Assembly (NCBI GenBank): GCA_016281165.1
Contig: JAEEIC010000216.1
Location: forward strand, 1-11,883
DNA length: 11,883 nt
Reading direction: 5' to 3'
Source of the DNA: Bacillota bacterium
Lineage (GTDB): Bacteria > Bacillota > Clostridia > Peptostreptococcales > Anaerovoracaceae
This document shows positions 1 to 7,949 of this stretch, piece by piece. Made by a program: the position numbers and the translations under genes. The notes beneath the pieces were generated by a model. That model ran no database searches, was not told the origin of the DNA, and saw nothing but the letters and a program-made list of their open reading frames with translations. The first letter of the stretch is position 1. Each line of letters starts with the position of its first letter.

Positions 1-1022
1 CATATCGCCCAGGTCTTCTCCTGCTCGGCCTTGCGCTCGAGGTTCATCTCCTTCATGGCCAGGGCCACGCGGCCGAGATCCTCGCTGGGGCTGCCGTCCT
101 GCCTGACGCCGCTGAAGAGCTCCACGCCCGTGGAGGCGGAGCCCATGCGGCCCAAAGCGTTGATATTGGGGGCGATGAGATAGGCGATGCGGTCGGAATC
201 TATGGTCTTGTCCTCATGGTCGAGCACTCTGAGCAGCGTGGCGAGGCCCGGCCTGCACCTTCTGTTTATGAAGTCGAGACCGTATTTGACCAGGGTCCTG
301 TTCTCGCCTAAAAGAGGGACCACGTCGGCCACGGTGGAGATGGCGACCAGGTCGAGCTGGCGGTTGAGGAAGCTCTTGGGGAAGCGTTCATCCCCTCTCG
401 CGCTCAGGGTCCTCTGCAGGGCCTGGGCGAGCTTGAAGGCGACCCCGCAGCCGGAAAGATCCTTGAAGGGATACGCGCTGCAGGCTCTCTTGGGATTGAT
501 GAAGAGGCAGCCCAGATCGAGGCTCTCGTCGGGAGTGTGATGGTCGGTCACTATGACCTCCATCCCCAGGCTCTTCGCCAGGGCGAGCTCCGCGGGGGAA
601 GTGCTGCCGCAGTCCACGGTGATGAGCAGCTTCGCACCCGTCGCCGCGACCTTCCTCACCGCGGTCTCATTGAGGCCGTAGCCGTCCACGAAGCGGGACG
701 GCACGTAATAAGTGAGATCCTTGAAGATGAGGCCCAGAACGCCCACAAGAAGAGACGTCGACGTCACGCCGTCGGCGTCGTAATCGCCGTAGATGCAGAC
801 CTTGAGGCCCTTTTCCGCGGCGGCGAGTATGGTATCGACGGCCTCCTTCATGTCAGGCAGCAGGAAGGGATCGTAGGTGCTCTTCGGCCTGGAGGACAGA
901 AAATCCTCCATGTCCTTCTCTTCGACTCCCCGCCTTCTCATGATGCCGGCCAGCGCCGGGTCTATCCCCGGCGCCGCCGCGCTGAGTCCGTCTTCTTTAT
1001 CGAGTATTATCCATTCAGCCAT
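1..1022 (-). CDS. recJ: Single-stranded-DNA-specific exonuclease RecJ, N-terminal 340 residues (cut by window edge)
   Basis: RecJ degrades single-stranded DNA 5'->3' in recombinational and base-excision repair in the cytoplasm. I translated the frame by hand from the ATG at 1022-1020. It is open to the window edge and shows the DHH phosphoesterase motifs in order: YGDYDADGVTS (residues 78-88), TVDCG (135-139), the DHH signature (160-162), SGCGVAFKL (190-198), AISTVAD (228-234) and APNINALGRM (284-293). These give all the expected aspartate and histidine metal ligands of the catalytic core. The DHHA1 and OB-fold parts lie outside the window; family members are usually more than 550 residues. 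The start is fixed by a TAATG arrangement, because the stop TAA of the M23 gene shares its last A with this ATG. No clear Shine-Dalgarno sequence precedes it, so translational coupling is likely. Family assignment is secure. Confidence 0.96.
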   Translation of the reverse strand, partial: MAEWIILDKEDGLSAAAPGIDPALAGIMRRRGVEEKDMEDFLSSRPKSTYDPFLLPDMKEAVDTILAAAEKGLKVCIYGDYDADGVTSTSLLVGVLGLIFKDLTYYVPSRFVDGYGLNETAVRKVAATGAKLLITVDCGSTSPAELALAKSLGMEVIVTDHHTPDESLDLGCLFINPKRACSAYPFKDLSGCGVAFKLAQALQRTLSARGDERFPKSFLNRQLDLVAISTVADVVPLLGENRTLVKYGLDFINRRCRPGLATLLRVLDHEDKTIDSDRIAYLIAPNINALGRMGSASTGVELFSGVRQDGSPSEDLGRVALAMKEMNLERKAEQEKTWAI

Positions 1023-2185
1023 TATCTGGAAACGTATTCGAGAGGATTCTTGTATTCGCCGTTGATCCTGACCTCAAAGTGCAGATGAGGCCCGGTCGAC
1101 ATGCCGGTGGAGCCGACCAGGGCTATCACCTGGCCCCTCTTGACCTTGGCTCCCTTGCTGACCAGCAGCTTGCTGCAGTGCGCGTAGAGGGTCACTATCC
1201 CGCCGCCGTGGTCGACCATGACCATATAGCCGTAGCCGCTGTTGTAGCAGGCGCTCATGACCGTTCCCGCGTTGGCCGCGACGATGTTGGTCCCGGACGC
1301 GGCGGCGATGTCTATGCCTGTGTGGAACTTTATCACTTTAAGTATGGGATGGAGCCTGTTGCCGAAGGGCGAGGAGACGTATTTGCTGGCGGAGGCCGGC
1401 CACTGCATGGCGCCGCCCACGTAGGACTCGGCGGTCTGCAGCTTGATGATCTCGGCGGTCAGGGCCTTGGCCTCGTCGTTGAGCTTGTCGATCTGGCGCT
1501 CCAGCTCCCTGTTGTCGGCGTCGACGGCCTTCTTCTTGGCGGCCAGCTCGGCCCTCTTCTCATCGAGGGCGGCCTTCCTGGCCTCCATCTCCTCTTCTTC
1601 CCCGATCAGCTTTTCCTTGAGGGCCTGGAGCTCCTCCTTCTTCTCGACGATGATGCCGTAGACCCCCTCCATCTCCTCGAGCAGCTCGGTGTCGCTCTCG
1701 TAGATGCGCTGCACCATGTCCATGTTGGTCATGAACTCGCTCATGGAAGAGGAGCCGAAGAGCACGGCCAGCATGCCGGTGTCGCCGTTCTTGTACATGG
1801 CGCGCAGCCTTATGCGCAGCTCCTCGTTCTGCCCGTCGATCTCTTCCTGCTGTTTGTTGAGCTCTTCTATCTTTTCGGCGATCAGGGCCTTGGTGTCGTT
1901 GATCTCCTTCTGCTTGTCGTTGATCTCCACCTCCTGGGCGTAGATCTGGTTCTCCATGTCCTTGATCTGGGCGGAGAGGGACTTCGACTCGGCCTTGCCG
2001 TCGGCGAGGGCGTCCTTCGCGTCGTCTATCTTGTCGTTGACCCCGGCCAGCTCATTCTTCTTGCCCTTGACGGCGGCGGAATCGCCGCCGGCATATACCG
2101 GGGGCATGGAGCCGGCCAGCAGCAGGACGCACAAAAGCAGAGCGGCAGCGCTCCTCATCCCCTTTTTGATCCTTATCTTCTTCAT
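1022..2185 (-). CDS. Secreted coiled-coil M23 (LytM-type) peptidase of the FtsEX operon, EnvC-like architecture
   Basis: Predicted peptidoglycan endopeptidase or hydrolase activator working outside the cytoplasmic membrane with FtsEX. The 387-residue protein has a signal peptide (MKKIRIKK, hydrophobic core, probable cleavage after VYA at about residue 32). A long Glu/Lys-rich coiled coil follows (about 40-250), then a C-terminal M23 domain (about 270-387). The zinc and catalytic residues are all present: H288 and D292 in FHTGID, H336 in YAH, H367 and H369 in GPHLHFEV. This differs from E. coli EnvC, whose LytM domain is degenerate, so this protein may cut peptidoglycan itself. The ATG at 2185 is preferred because AGGGGAA lies 7 bases upstream on the coding strand and the signal peptide then starts properly. 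An in-frame ATG at 2218 would add 11 residues and lacks a ribosome site. It lies downstream of ftsX across a 380-bp gap and overlaps recJ by one base. Confidence 0.9.
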   Translation of the reverse strand: MKKIRIKKGMRSAAALLLCVLLLAGSMPPVYAGGDSAAVKGKKNELAGVNDKIDDAKDALADGKAESKSLSAQIKDMENQIYAQEVEINDKQKEINDTKALIAEKIEELNKQQEEIDGQNEELRIRLRAMYKNGDTGMLAVLFGSSSMSEFMTNMDMVQRIYESDTELLEEMEGVYGIIVEKKEELQALKEKLIGEEEEMEARKAALDEKRAELAAKKKAVDADNRELERQIDKLNDEAKALTAEIIKLQTAESYVGGAMQWPASASKYVSSPFGNRLHPILKVIKFHTGIDIAAASGTNIVAANAGTVMSACYNSGYGYMVMVDHGGGIVTLYAHCSKLLVSKGAKVKRGQVIALVGSTGMSTGPHLHFEVRINGEYKNPLEYVSR

Positions 2186-2230
2186 CTTTATTCCCCTTTG
2201 TTCCCCTGTATTGATCATTTCGGCCCGCTT

Positions 2231-2561
2231 ATGACGGCGAGCAGAGATCTGCGCCTCATCGCTGACTGCCAGCCGCCGCGGGTCCTGTCACCAGGGCACC
2301 TTCCCGCATCCCCTCGCTTGCGCTCGGGGCGCGGGCGCCCTCCCTGGCGCCACCCGCTGACTGCGCGGATCAGACCTGCGATTTTCAATGTATCAGTTCA
2401 TTTGCCCGCGAGCCGGCATGCGCTGCCTGAAGGGACCATCGCGGGTCGCGGCACTTAGCGACTGGCGAGCCGCAGGCGAAGACAGAGCTTAGTGTCCGCT
2501 CGGGGCACCCGCGCTGAGCGGGAGCGTGTCCCTGAAGGCATGCGTATGACGGCGAGCAGAG
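2231..2561. repeat. 16-bp direct repeats bracketing the spacer insert
   Basis: ATGACGGCGAGCAGAG occurs exactly at 2231-2246 and again at 2546-2561, bracketing 299 bp of non-coding DNA. The arrangement resembles the footprint of an insertion or duplication. However, the first 8 bases (ATGACGGC) also belong to the end of the interspersed repeat in its other copy, so this is not a simple target-site duplication. What is certain is the exact match; the origin is inferred. Confidence 0.7.
2412..2553 (+). repeat. Interspersed repeat, copy A (short form)
   Basis: This 142-bp element has a second copy in opposite orientation at 8135-8370. Two blocks align without gaps: 2412-2456 with 8326-8370 (42/45 identical by hand count) and 2460-2553 with 8135-8228 (84/94). 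Between the blocks this copy has only 3 bases, where the other has 97. GGCATGCG occurs near both ends (2416 and 2538), with imperfectly inverted flanks ending in AGGGAC, so the element may have weak terminal inverted repeats. CCGCTC and GAGCGG inside it can form a hairpin. It encodes nothing recognisable. A small non-autonomous mobile element or structured intergenic repeat is the best reading. Confidence 0.8.
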
Positions 2562-2565
2562 GCCT

Positions 2566-3459
2566 TTATACCTTCAGGAAGCGCCTCATGGAGATGATGC
2601 TCCCCACGGCGCCGATGCTGATCCCCAGGGCCATGAATATCCAGGCCAGGTTGGTGATCATGAAATCGGCCTCCACCAGATTGCTCGAGAAGAGCTTGAG
2701 GGCCTCGTCGCCGAAGAACTCGCTGACCCTCATGTAGGCGTAGGATATCGCCCCCAGGGCTATCCCCGCCGATATCGCGCCGATGAGCATGCCCTCTATC
2801 AGCATGGGGCCTCTCACGAACCAGTTGGTCGCCCCCACGTACTTCATGATATTGATCTCGGCCTCGCGCGACATGACCGCCAGCTTGATGGTGCTCGAGA
2901 CCACGACGATGGAGACCACGATGAGGAAGAGTATCATGACGAAGGTGACCTTCTGTATAGCCTCGGAGATGCTCAGCACCTTGTTGACCTCGTTCTGATA
3001 ATACCTGACGTCCTCCACGCCTATGGTCGTCTTGGCGACCTCGGCGACCAGGGAGCCGCCCTCAAGGCCCGAGAGCTTGATCCTTAAGGAATTCGGCAGC
3101 GGATTGTCCGAAAGAGTGTCGAGGAGATAGGCCTTGTCGCCCCAGCGCTCCCTGAACTCTTCCATGGCCTGGTCCCTGTCGACGTATTCTATGCTCTCGA
3201 CCTCGCCGAGCGTCGAGAGGGTCCTGGCGATCTCCTGGGCGTCGGCCTTGGTGGTGTAATCCTCGAGGAAGACCTCTATGGTGTCGAACTCCCCTTTGAT
3301 ATTCTCCGTCATGTTGTTGACGTTGACGGTGAGGAAGAAGAAGACGCCCAGTATCATGAGCATGGCCGAGATGGAGAGTATCGACACGAAGCTCATGACC
3401 TTGTTCCTGAATATCTGGAAGAAGGCCTCTTTTATGGAGTGTATAAGGCCCCTAAACAT
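2566..3459 (-). CDS. ftsX: Cell-division ABC transporter permease FtsX
   Basis: FtsX is the membrane partner of FtsE. ATP cycling by FtsE changes the extracellular loop of FtsX, which recruits and switches peptidoglycan hydrolases at the septum. The 297-residue protein has the family layout: short cytoplasmic N-terminus (MFRGLIHSIKEAFFQIFRNK), TM1 at about 22-45, a large extracytoplasmic domain (about 46-170, including the family motif NPLPNSLRIKL at 119-129), TM2 at about 171-193, a cytoplasmic stretch with SREAEINIMKYVGAT (197-211), TM3 at about 220-242 and TM4 at about 268-290. Its length is typical for the family. The ATG at 3459 lies inside the end of ftsE (8-base overlap), so the two are translationally coupled. 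The next gene encodes the likely hydrolase partner, but a 380-bp repeat-bearing spacer intervenes. Confidence 0.96.
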   Translation of the reverse strand: MFRGLIHSIKEAFFQIFRNKVMSFVSILSISAMLMILGVFFFLTVNVNNMTENIKGEFDTIEVFLEDYTTKADAQEIARTLSTLGEVESIEYVDRDQAMEEFRERWGDKAYLLDTLSDNPLPNSLRIKLSGLEGGSLVAEVAKTTIGVEDVRYYQNEVNKVLSISEAIQKVTFVMILFLIVVSIVVVSSTIKLAVMSREAEINIMKYVGATNWFVRGPMLIEGMLIGAISAGIALGAISYAYMRVSEFFGDEALKLFSSNLVEADFMITNLAWIFMALGISIGAVGSIISMRRFLKV

Positions 3460-4135
3460 CGTATCCGTATTCTCCTTCCTGAGAATCCCTGACTATATGG
3501 CCCCCGTCTATGGCGATGACCCTTCTGCCCATGCGGTCGACTATGTCCTTCGCGTGGGTCACCATCACCACGGTGGTGCCTCTCCTGTTTATCTGCGAGA
3601 GCAGCTTCATGATCTCCCAGGCGGTGTCGGGGTCGAGATTGCCGGTGGGCTCGTCCGCGATCAGCAGCTTGGGATTGTTGACCACGGCCCTGGCGATGGC
3701 GACCCTCTGCTGCTCGCCCTGCGAGAGGGTCTGGGGCAGCTGGTCGGCCTTGTCGGCTATGCCCATGATGGAGAGCACCTGGGGGACCGTCCTCTTGATG
3801 GTCCTGCGGGTGCTGTGGACCACCTCCATGGCGAAGGCCACGTTCTGATAGACCGTCTTGCCCGGAAGCAGCCTGAAATCCTGGAAGACCATCCCCATCT
3901 GCCTTCTCAGCTCGGGTATCCTGCGCCGCGAGAGCCTGGTGATATCCTGGCCGCCGACGAATATCCGGCCGGAATCCGGCGACAGCTCCTTGGAGATCAG
4001 TTTTATAAATGTGGATTTGCCCGCCCCCGACGGGCCCACGAGAAAGACGAAATCGCCGTCGGCGATGTCCACACTGACCCCGTCGATGGCTGTGATATCG
4101 TCATATCTTTTTGTCACGTTCTCGAATCTGATCAA
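3452..4135 (-). CDS. ftsE: Cell-division ABC transporter ATP-binding protein FtsE (TTG start)
   Basis: FtsE is the cytoplasmic ATPase that drives FtsX and so controls septal peptidoglycan hydrolysis. The 227-residue protein has every ABC motif: Walker A GPSGAGKST (34-42), Q-loop glutamine Q85 in VFQDFRLL, signature LSQGE (137-141), Walker B LLIADEP (157-163, catalytic E162) and switch histidine H194 in VTHAKD. The VFQDFRLLPGKTVYQNVAFAM stretch and the short C-terminus are typical of FtsE. The start is TTG at 4135: a strong GGGGAGG ribosome site (4147-4141) sits 5 bases before it, the protein then begins MIRFENVTKRY as expected, and no ATG gives a better fit. It is the first gene of the operon with ftsX, the M23 gene and recJ, with its own promoter just upstream. 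Confidence 0.96.
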   Translation of the reverse strand: MIRFENVTKRYDDITAIDGVSVDIADGDFVFLVGPSGAGKSTFIKLISKELSPDSGRIFVGGQDITRLSRRRIPELRRQMGMVFQDFRLLPGKTVYQNVAFAMEVVHSTRRTIKRTVPQVLSIMGIADKADQLPQTLSQGEQQRVAIARAVVNNPKLLIADEPTGNLDPDTAWEIMKLLSQINRRGTTVVMVTHAKDIVDRMGRRVIAIDGGHIVRDSQEGEYGYDV

Positions 4136-4140
4136 TTTGT

Positions 4141-4147
4141 CCTCCCC
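4141..4147 (-). promoter_or_regulatory. Ribosome binding site deciding the TTG start of ftsE
   Basis: GGGGAGG on the minus strand, followed by ACAAA and then TTG. Strong complementarity to the 16S rRNA tail at 5-base spacing supports the non-ATG start. Confidence 0.75.
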
Positions 4148-4191
4148 TGATGAGCGCTCCCCAAAAGCGCAGACTCCTTAACCGACTAAAG

Positions 4192-4200
4192 ATTATATCA
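4192..4200 (-). promoter_or_regulatory. Extended -10 promoter of the ftsEX operon
   Basis: The minus strand reads TGATATAAT: a consensus TATAAT box at 4197-4192 preceded by the TGn extended -10 element. The upstream DNA is AT-rich, but no good -35 hexamer stands at 16-18 bases, which is common when an extended -10 is present. The predicted start point leaves a leader of roughly 50 bases before ftsE. That leader contains a small dyad (GCGCT / AGCGC). Confidence 0.65.
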
Positions 4201-4264
4201 TATTTTTCCCAATTTCGAAACAGTTTCGGCGCAGTTATGCGCATTTCGGGCGCCCGCTCCCGCG

Positions 4265-4279
4265 GGGCGGGATCCGCCC
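4265..4279 (-). terminator. Stem-loop at the dnaE stop codon, possible weak terminator
   Basis: GGGCGG and CCGCCC form a perfect 6-bp stem around a 3-base loop, touching the dnaE stop codon. A second GC-rich dyad (CGGGCGCCCG) follows on the coding strand. No U-run follows, so this is not a standard intrinsic terminator. It may slow the polymerase, protect the mRNA end or do nothing. Confidence 0.3.
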
Positions 4280-7200
4280 TATTCCCTGATGCAGTCGCTG
4301 CCGAAGACCCTTCTGGCCGACTCGTAGAAGCCCTCGCAGGGATCCACCCACAGCTCGTAGCCCAGCCGGTATTTTTTGCCCGTCGACATCATCATTATGG
4401 CCACCGGCATGTCGCCCCTGAAGTTCCTGGCGATGCTCTTGAAGGCCTTGAGGCCTTCGTTCTCGCCGTAGGCCTGGGGGATCACGATCTTGATCAGCTG
4501 GTCCTTGGGCCGCGGCGGCGCGGGGGCCTCGTTCTTTCTGGAGCCGGACTTGAGCGGCCCGCTGTAATCGTCGAGCAGTATGATCTTCTCCGCCAAAAGC
4601 TTGGGCACGTCGTCCTTCAGGTCGAGCTTGCCCCTCACCACGATGACGTTGTCGTTCTCGATGAACTGGCGGTCGAGCTCGAAGGTGCGGGGGAAGACCA
4701 CGACCTCTATGGTGCCGAAGAGGTCCTCGAGGGTCATGAAGGCCATCATCGAGCCCTTCTTGGTCACCATGGTCTTCTTCTGGCTGATGAGGCCCGCCAT
4801 GGTGCAGTAGGCCCCGTCCTTTATGGCCTCGTCCTCTTCGGGCTCTTCTTCCTCTCCCGCCTCGGCCTCGAGGTCCGCGTTCTCCTCCGAGTGCCTGGCG
4901 GCGTAGGCGGCCAGCCTCTCGGTGTCCATGTCGGTGATCTTCTTTATGGTCTCGGCCACGTCGTCGAGCGGATGGCCGGTTATATACACGCCCAGCATCT
5001 CCTTTTCCATCGCCAGGAGCTCCTGCTTGGGGAAGTCCTCCGCCGGCGGCAGCCTCCTGTCCAGATGCAGGGATTCAGAGACTCCGGCCATCGAGAACAT
5101 CGAGATCTGCCCGCTGAGCGTCTCCTTGGCGGAGCTCTGGGCGCCGGCGACGAGATCGCCTATCACGGCCAGCTTCTGCGCGCGGTTGCCCGGGAAGCAG
5201 TCGAGGGCGCCGGCCTTTATCAGGGCTTCGAGCGCGCCCCTGTTCATCAGGTGCACGTCGAGGCCGTCCACGAACTCGAAGATGTCGCGCGGCGTCTTGC
5301 GCTGCCTGGCGGCGATGATCTCCTCGACTATGGCTTCGCCCACGTGCTTGACGCCCAGAAGGCCGTAGCGTATCTGCCCGTTCCGGGCCGAGAACTGCTT
5401 CTCGCTCTCCAGCACGCTGGGCGGGAGCGTCGGTATGCCCATCTCCTTCGAATTCCTGATGAGGCCCGCCACGGCGTTGCTGTCGGCGGGATAGGTCATG
5501 AGGGAGGCCATGAACTCGGCGGGGTAATGGTACTTGAGCCAGGCGGTCTGATAAGCGACCACGGCGTAAGCCGCGGCGTGCGATTTGTTGAAGGCGTAGG
5601 CCGCGAAGCTGGTCATCTGGTCGAATATGGTGTTGGCGGCCTGCTCGTCGATGCCGTTCCTGATGCAGCCGGGGACGTCTATGCTGCCGTCGTCGTTGAG
5701 CTTGCCGTTGATGAAGTATTCCCTCTCCTTGGCCATGACGTCGGCCTTCTTCTTGCTCATGGCGCGGCGCACGAGGTCGGCCCTGCCGTAGGAATAGCCG
5801 CCCAGGAGCCTCACGATATCCATGACCTGCTCCTGGTAGACTATGCAGCCGTAGGTAGGAGAAAGTATGGGCTCGAGTTCCGGGGTGAGGTATTTTATGG
5901 TCTCGGGATTCTTCTTCGAGGCTATGTATGTGGGGATGGAGTCCATGGGGCCCGGCCTGTAGAGGCTGATGCCTGCGATGAGGTCTTCCAGACAGGTGGG
6001 GCCGAGGTCCTTCATGAAGCCCGTCATGCCGCCGGATTCGAGCTGGAATATGCCGGTGGTGTTGCCGGAGGCGATGAGCCTGTAGACTCCTTCCTCTTCG
6101 TAATCTATCTTCTGCAGGTCTATGTCAAGCCCTGTGTTCTGCTTCACCATCCTCAGGCACTCGCGTATGGCCGTGAGGTTGCGCAGACCGAGGAAATCCA
6201 TCTTCAGGAGACCCAGGTGCTCGATCTCGGTCATGGTGAACTGGGTGGCGAGGCCCCTGTCGGTCATGACGAGGGGGACGAAGCTGTCGACGGGGGCGGG
6301 AGCCACCACGACGCCCGCGGCGTGGGTGGAGGAGTGCCTCGCCAGGCCCTCGAGGACCTTGGCGGTATCGACCACGTGCTTTATCTGCGGATCCTCATCG
6401 TAGACCTTCCTGAAGTCGGGGCTCTCGGCGAGAGCCTTGTCGAGGGTGATCTTGAGGTCTTCGGGTATCATCTTGGAGATCTCCAAAGACCTGCTGAAGG
6501 GCACCTCCATGACCTTGGCCACGTCCTTGAAGACGGCCCTGGCCTTGAGGGTACCGAAGGTGCTGATCTGGGAGACGTTCTCGACTCCGTAGTGCTGCTT
6601 GACGTAATCTATGATCTCGCCCCTGCGCTCCACGCAGAAATCCATGTCGATATCGGGCATGCTGACCCTCTCGACGTTGAGGAAGCGCTCGAATATGAGC
6701 CTGAATTTGATGGGATCGATGTCGGTGATCTCCATGCAGTAGGTGGCGATGGAGCCGGCGGCGGAGCCTCTTCCCGGGCCCACCATGATGCCGTGGCCCT
6801 TGGCCCAGTTGACGTAGTCCCAGACTATGAGGTGATAGCCAACGTAGCCCATCTTCTCTATGGTCTGGACCTCGTAGCGCATGCGGGCCTTGAGCTCCTC
6901 GGATACGGTGGGAGCCAGGGCCTCCATGTCTTCGGGAGCGGTCTTCGGGGCCTTCCTGAAGGCCGAGGCCAGGGGCTCGGTGGTCCCGTAGCGGTGCTCC
7001 AGGCCGGACCAGCAGAGGTACTCGAAGTAGGAGTTCTCGCTGTAGCCCTCGGGCACCTGGAAGACCGGTATGTGGTACTCGCCGAACTTGAACCTGAAAT
7101 CGCACTTGGCGGCGATCTCCATGGTGTTGTCGAGAGCCTCGGGGACGTCCGCGAAGAGCTCTCTCATCTCCTCCTCCGACTTGAGGTAGAACTGGTCGGA

Positions 7201-7914
7201 GCCGAAGCGCATGCGTTTGGGGTCGCTGAAATTGCTCTTGGTGCCTATGCACAGGAGCACGTCGTGGGCGGCCGCGTCCTCGCGGTTTATATAGTGGACG
7301 TCGTTGGTGGCGATGAGGGGGATGCCGGTCTCCCGGGAGAGGAGCTTGAGGCCTCTGTTGACCTTGACCTCTTCCTCAAGGCCCTGATCCTGCAGCTCGA
7401 GATAGAAATTGCCCTCGCCGAAGATGTCGAGCAGCTCGAGAGCTTCTTTTTTCGCCCCTTCGCGGTCGTCGAGCATGAGCAGCTGCTGGACCTTTCCGGC
7501 CAGGCAGGCGGAGGTGCAGATGAGCCCCTCGCTGTGCTCCCGCAGAAGCTGCTTGTCGACTCTGGGATGATAATAGAAGCCTTCTTCATATGCCCTGGAG
7601 ACTATCCTGATGAGATTGCGGTAGCCCTGCTCGTTCTTCGCCAGCAGCACGAGATGGCCCGACTCCCTGTCGAGGGCGGCGTCCTTGTCGAAGCGGGACC
7701 TGGCCGCGGTATAGACCTCGCAGCCGATGATGGGCTTGATGCCCTGCTTCTCGCACTGCTCGAAGAACTGCACGGCGCCGTACATCACGCCGTGATCGGT
7801 GATGGCGAGGGCAGTCATGCCGAGCTCCTTCGCTCTGGCGACCAGCTTGTCTATGCGGGCAGCCCCGTCCAGAAGGCTGTATTCTGTATGTACATGAAGG
7901 TGTGTGAAGGCCAT
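4279..7914 (-). CDS. dnaE: DNA polymerase III subunit alpha (DnaE), PHP-domain type
   Basis: Catalytic subunit of the replicative C-family polymerase, 1211 residues (E. coli DnaE has 1160). Domains in order: PHP (about 1-220), palm/thumb/fingers (about 290-830), a helix-hairpin-helix region (about 840-910), an internal clamp-binding motif QISMF (936-940), an acidic linker rich in Glu (about 1009-1031), an OB-fold (about 1034-1112) and a C-terminal domain. Polymerase aspartates are D421 and D423 in PDIDMDF and D573 in KMDFLGL; GPGRGSAAGS (379-388) is the nucleotide-handling loop. All nine PHP metal ligands known from Mycobacterium DnaE1 have counterparts: H7, H9, D16, H41, E66, H87, C137, D205 and H207. 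No DnaQ-like exonuclease domain is inserted, so this is not PolC. The ATG at 7914 has GGAG 11 bases upstream and an extended -10 promoter just before it. The gene stands alone between two promoters. Confidence 0.98.
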   Translation of the reverse strand: MAFTHLHVHTEYSLLDGAARIDKLVARAKELGMTALAITDHGVMYGAVQFFEQCEKQGIKPIIGCEVYTAARSRFDKDAALDRESGHLVLLAKNEQGYRNLIRIVSRAYEEGFYYHPRVDKQLLREHSEGLICTSACLAGKVQQLLMLDDREGAKKEALELLDIFGEGNFYLELQDQGLEEEVKVNRGLKLLSRETGIPLIATNDVHYINREDAAAHDVLLCIGTKSNFSDPKRMRFGSDQFYLKSEEEMRELFADVPEALDNTMEIAAKCDFRFKFGEYHIPVFQVPEGYSENSYFEYLCWSGLEHRYGTTEPLASAFRKAPKTAPEDMEALAPTVSEELKARMRYEVQTIEKMGYVGYHLIVWDYVNWAKGHGIMVGPGRGSAAGSIATYCMEITDIDPIKFRLIFERFLNVERVSMPDIDMDFCVERRGEIIDYVKQHYGVENVSQISTFGTLKARAVFKDVAKVMEVPFSRSLEISKMIPEDLKITLDKALAESPDFRKVYDEDPQIKHVVDTAKVLEGLARHSSTHAAGVVVAPAPVDSFVPLVMTDRGLATQFTMTEIEHLGLLKMDFLGLRNLTAIRECLRMVKQNTGLDIDLQKIDYEEEGVYRLIASGNTTGIFQLESGGMTGFMKDLGPTCLEDLIAGISLYRPGPMDSIPTYIASKKNPETIKYLTPELEPILSPTYGCIVYQEQVMDIVRLLGGYSYGRADLVRRAMSKKKADVMAKEREYFINGKLNDDGSIDVPGCIRNGIDEQAANTIFDQMTSFAAYAFNKSHAAAYAVVAYQTAWLKYHYPAEFMASLMTYPADSNAVAGLIRNSKEMGIPTLPPSVLESEKQFSARNGQIRYGLLGVKHVGEAIVEEIIAARQRKTPRDIFEFVDGLDVHLMNRGALEALIKAGALDCFPGNRAQKLAVIGDLVAGAQSSAKETLSGQISMFSMAGVSESLHLDRRLPPAEDFPKQELLAMEKEMLGVYITGHPLDDVAETIKKITDMDTERLAAYAARHSEENADLEAEAGEEEEPEEDEAIKDGAYCTMAGLISQKKTMVTKKGSMMAFMTLEDLFGTIEVVVFPRTFELDRQFIENDNVIVVRGKLDLKDDVPKLLAEKIILLDDYSGPLKSGSRKNEAPAPPRPKDQLIKIVIPQAYGENEGLKAFKSIARNFRGDMPVAIMMMSTGKKYRLGYELWVDPCEGFYESARRVFGSDCIRE

Positions 7915-7949
7915 TTATCTTTCCGCTCCAAAGATGCTATAGATAAATG

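Larger units (their letters stand above)
2186..2565. other. Gene-free spacer between ftsX and the M23 gene, with repeats
   Basis: This 380-bp stretch separates two genes that are normally close partners. I see no supported coding region. It contains a 16-bp perfect direct repeat (ATGACGGCGAGCAGAG) at 2231-2246 and 2546-2561, almost at its two ends; an interspersed repeat at 2412-2553; a 10-bp direct repeat CGCTGACTGC at 2260-2269 and 2355-2364; and an inverted pair CCAGGG (2291-2296) / CCCTGG (2342-2347). No convincing promoter for the M23 gene was found. Readthrough from the ftsE promoter is the simplest way for the M23 gene and recJ to be transcribed. Confidence 0.75.

Noticed and set aside
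2186..2218. Upstream ATG at 2218 as start of the M23 gene
   Set aside because: No ribosome site and it would put a polar 11-residue extension before a normal signal peptide; the ATG at 2185 has a good site.
1079..2458. 459-codon open frame on the plus strand
   Set aside because: Codon-register shadow of the M23 gene; the leucine/aspartate-rich product mirrors its coiled coil, and no ribosome site was seen.
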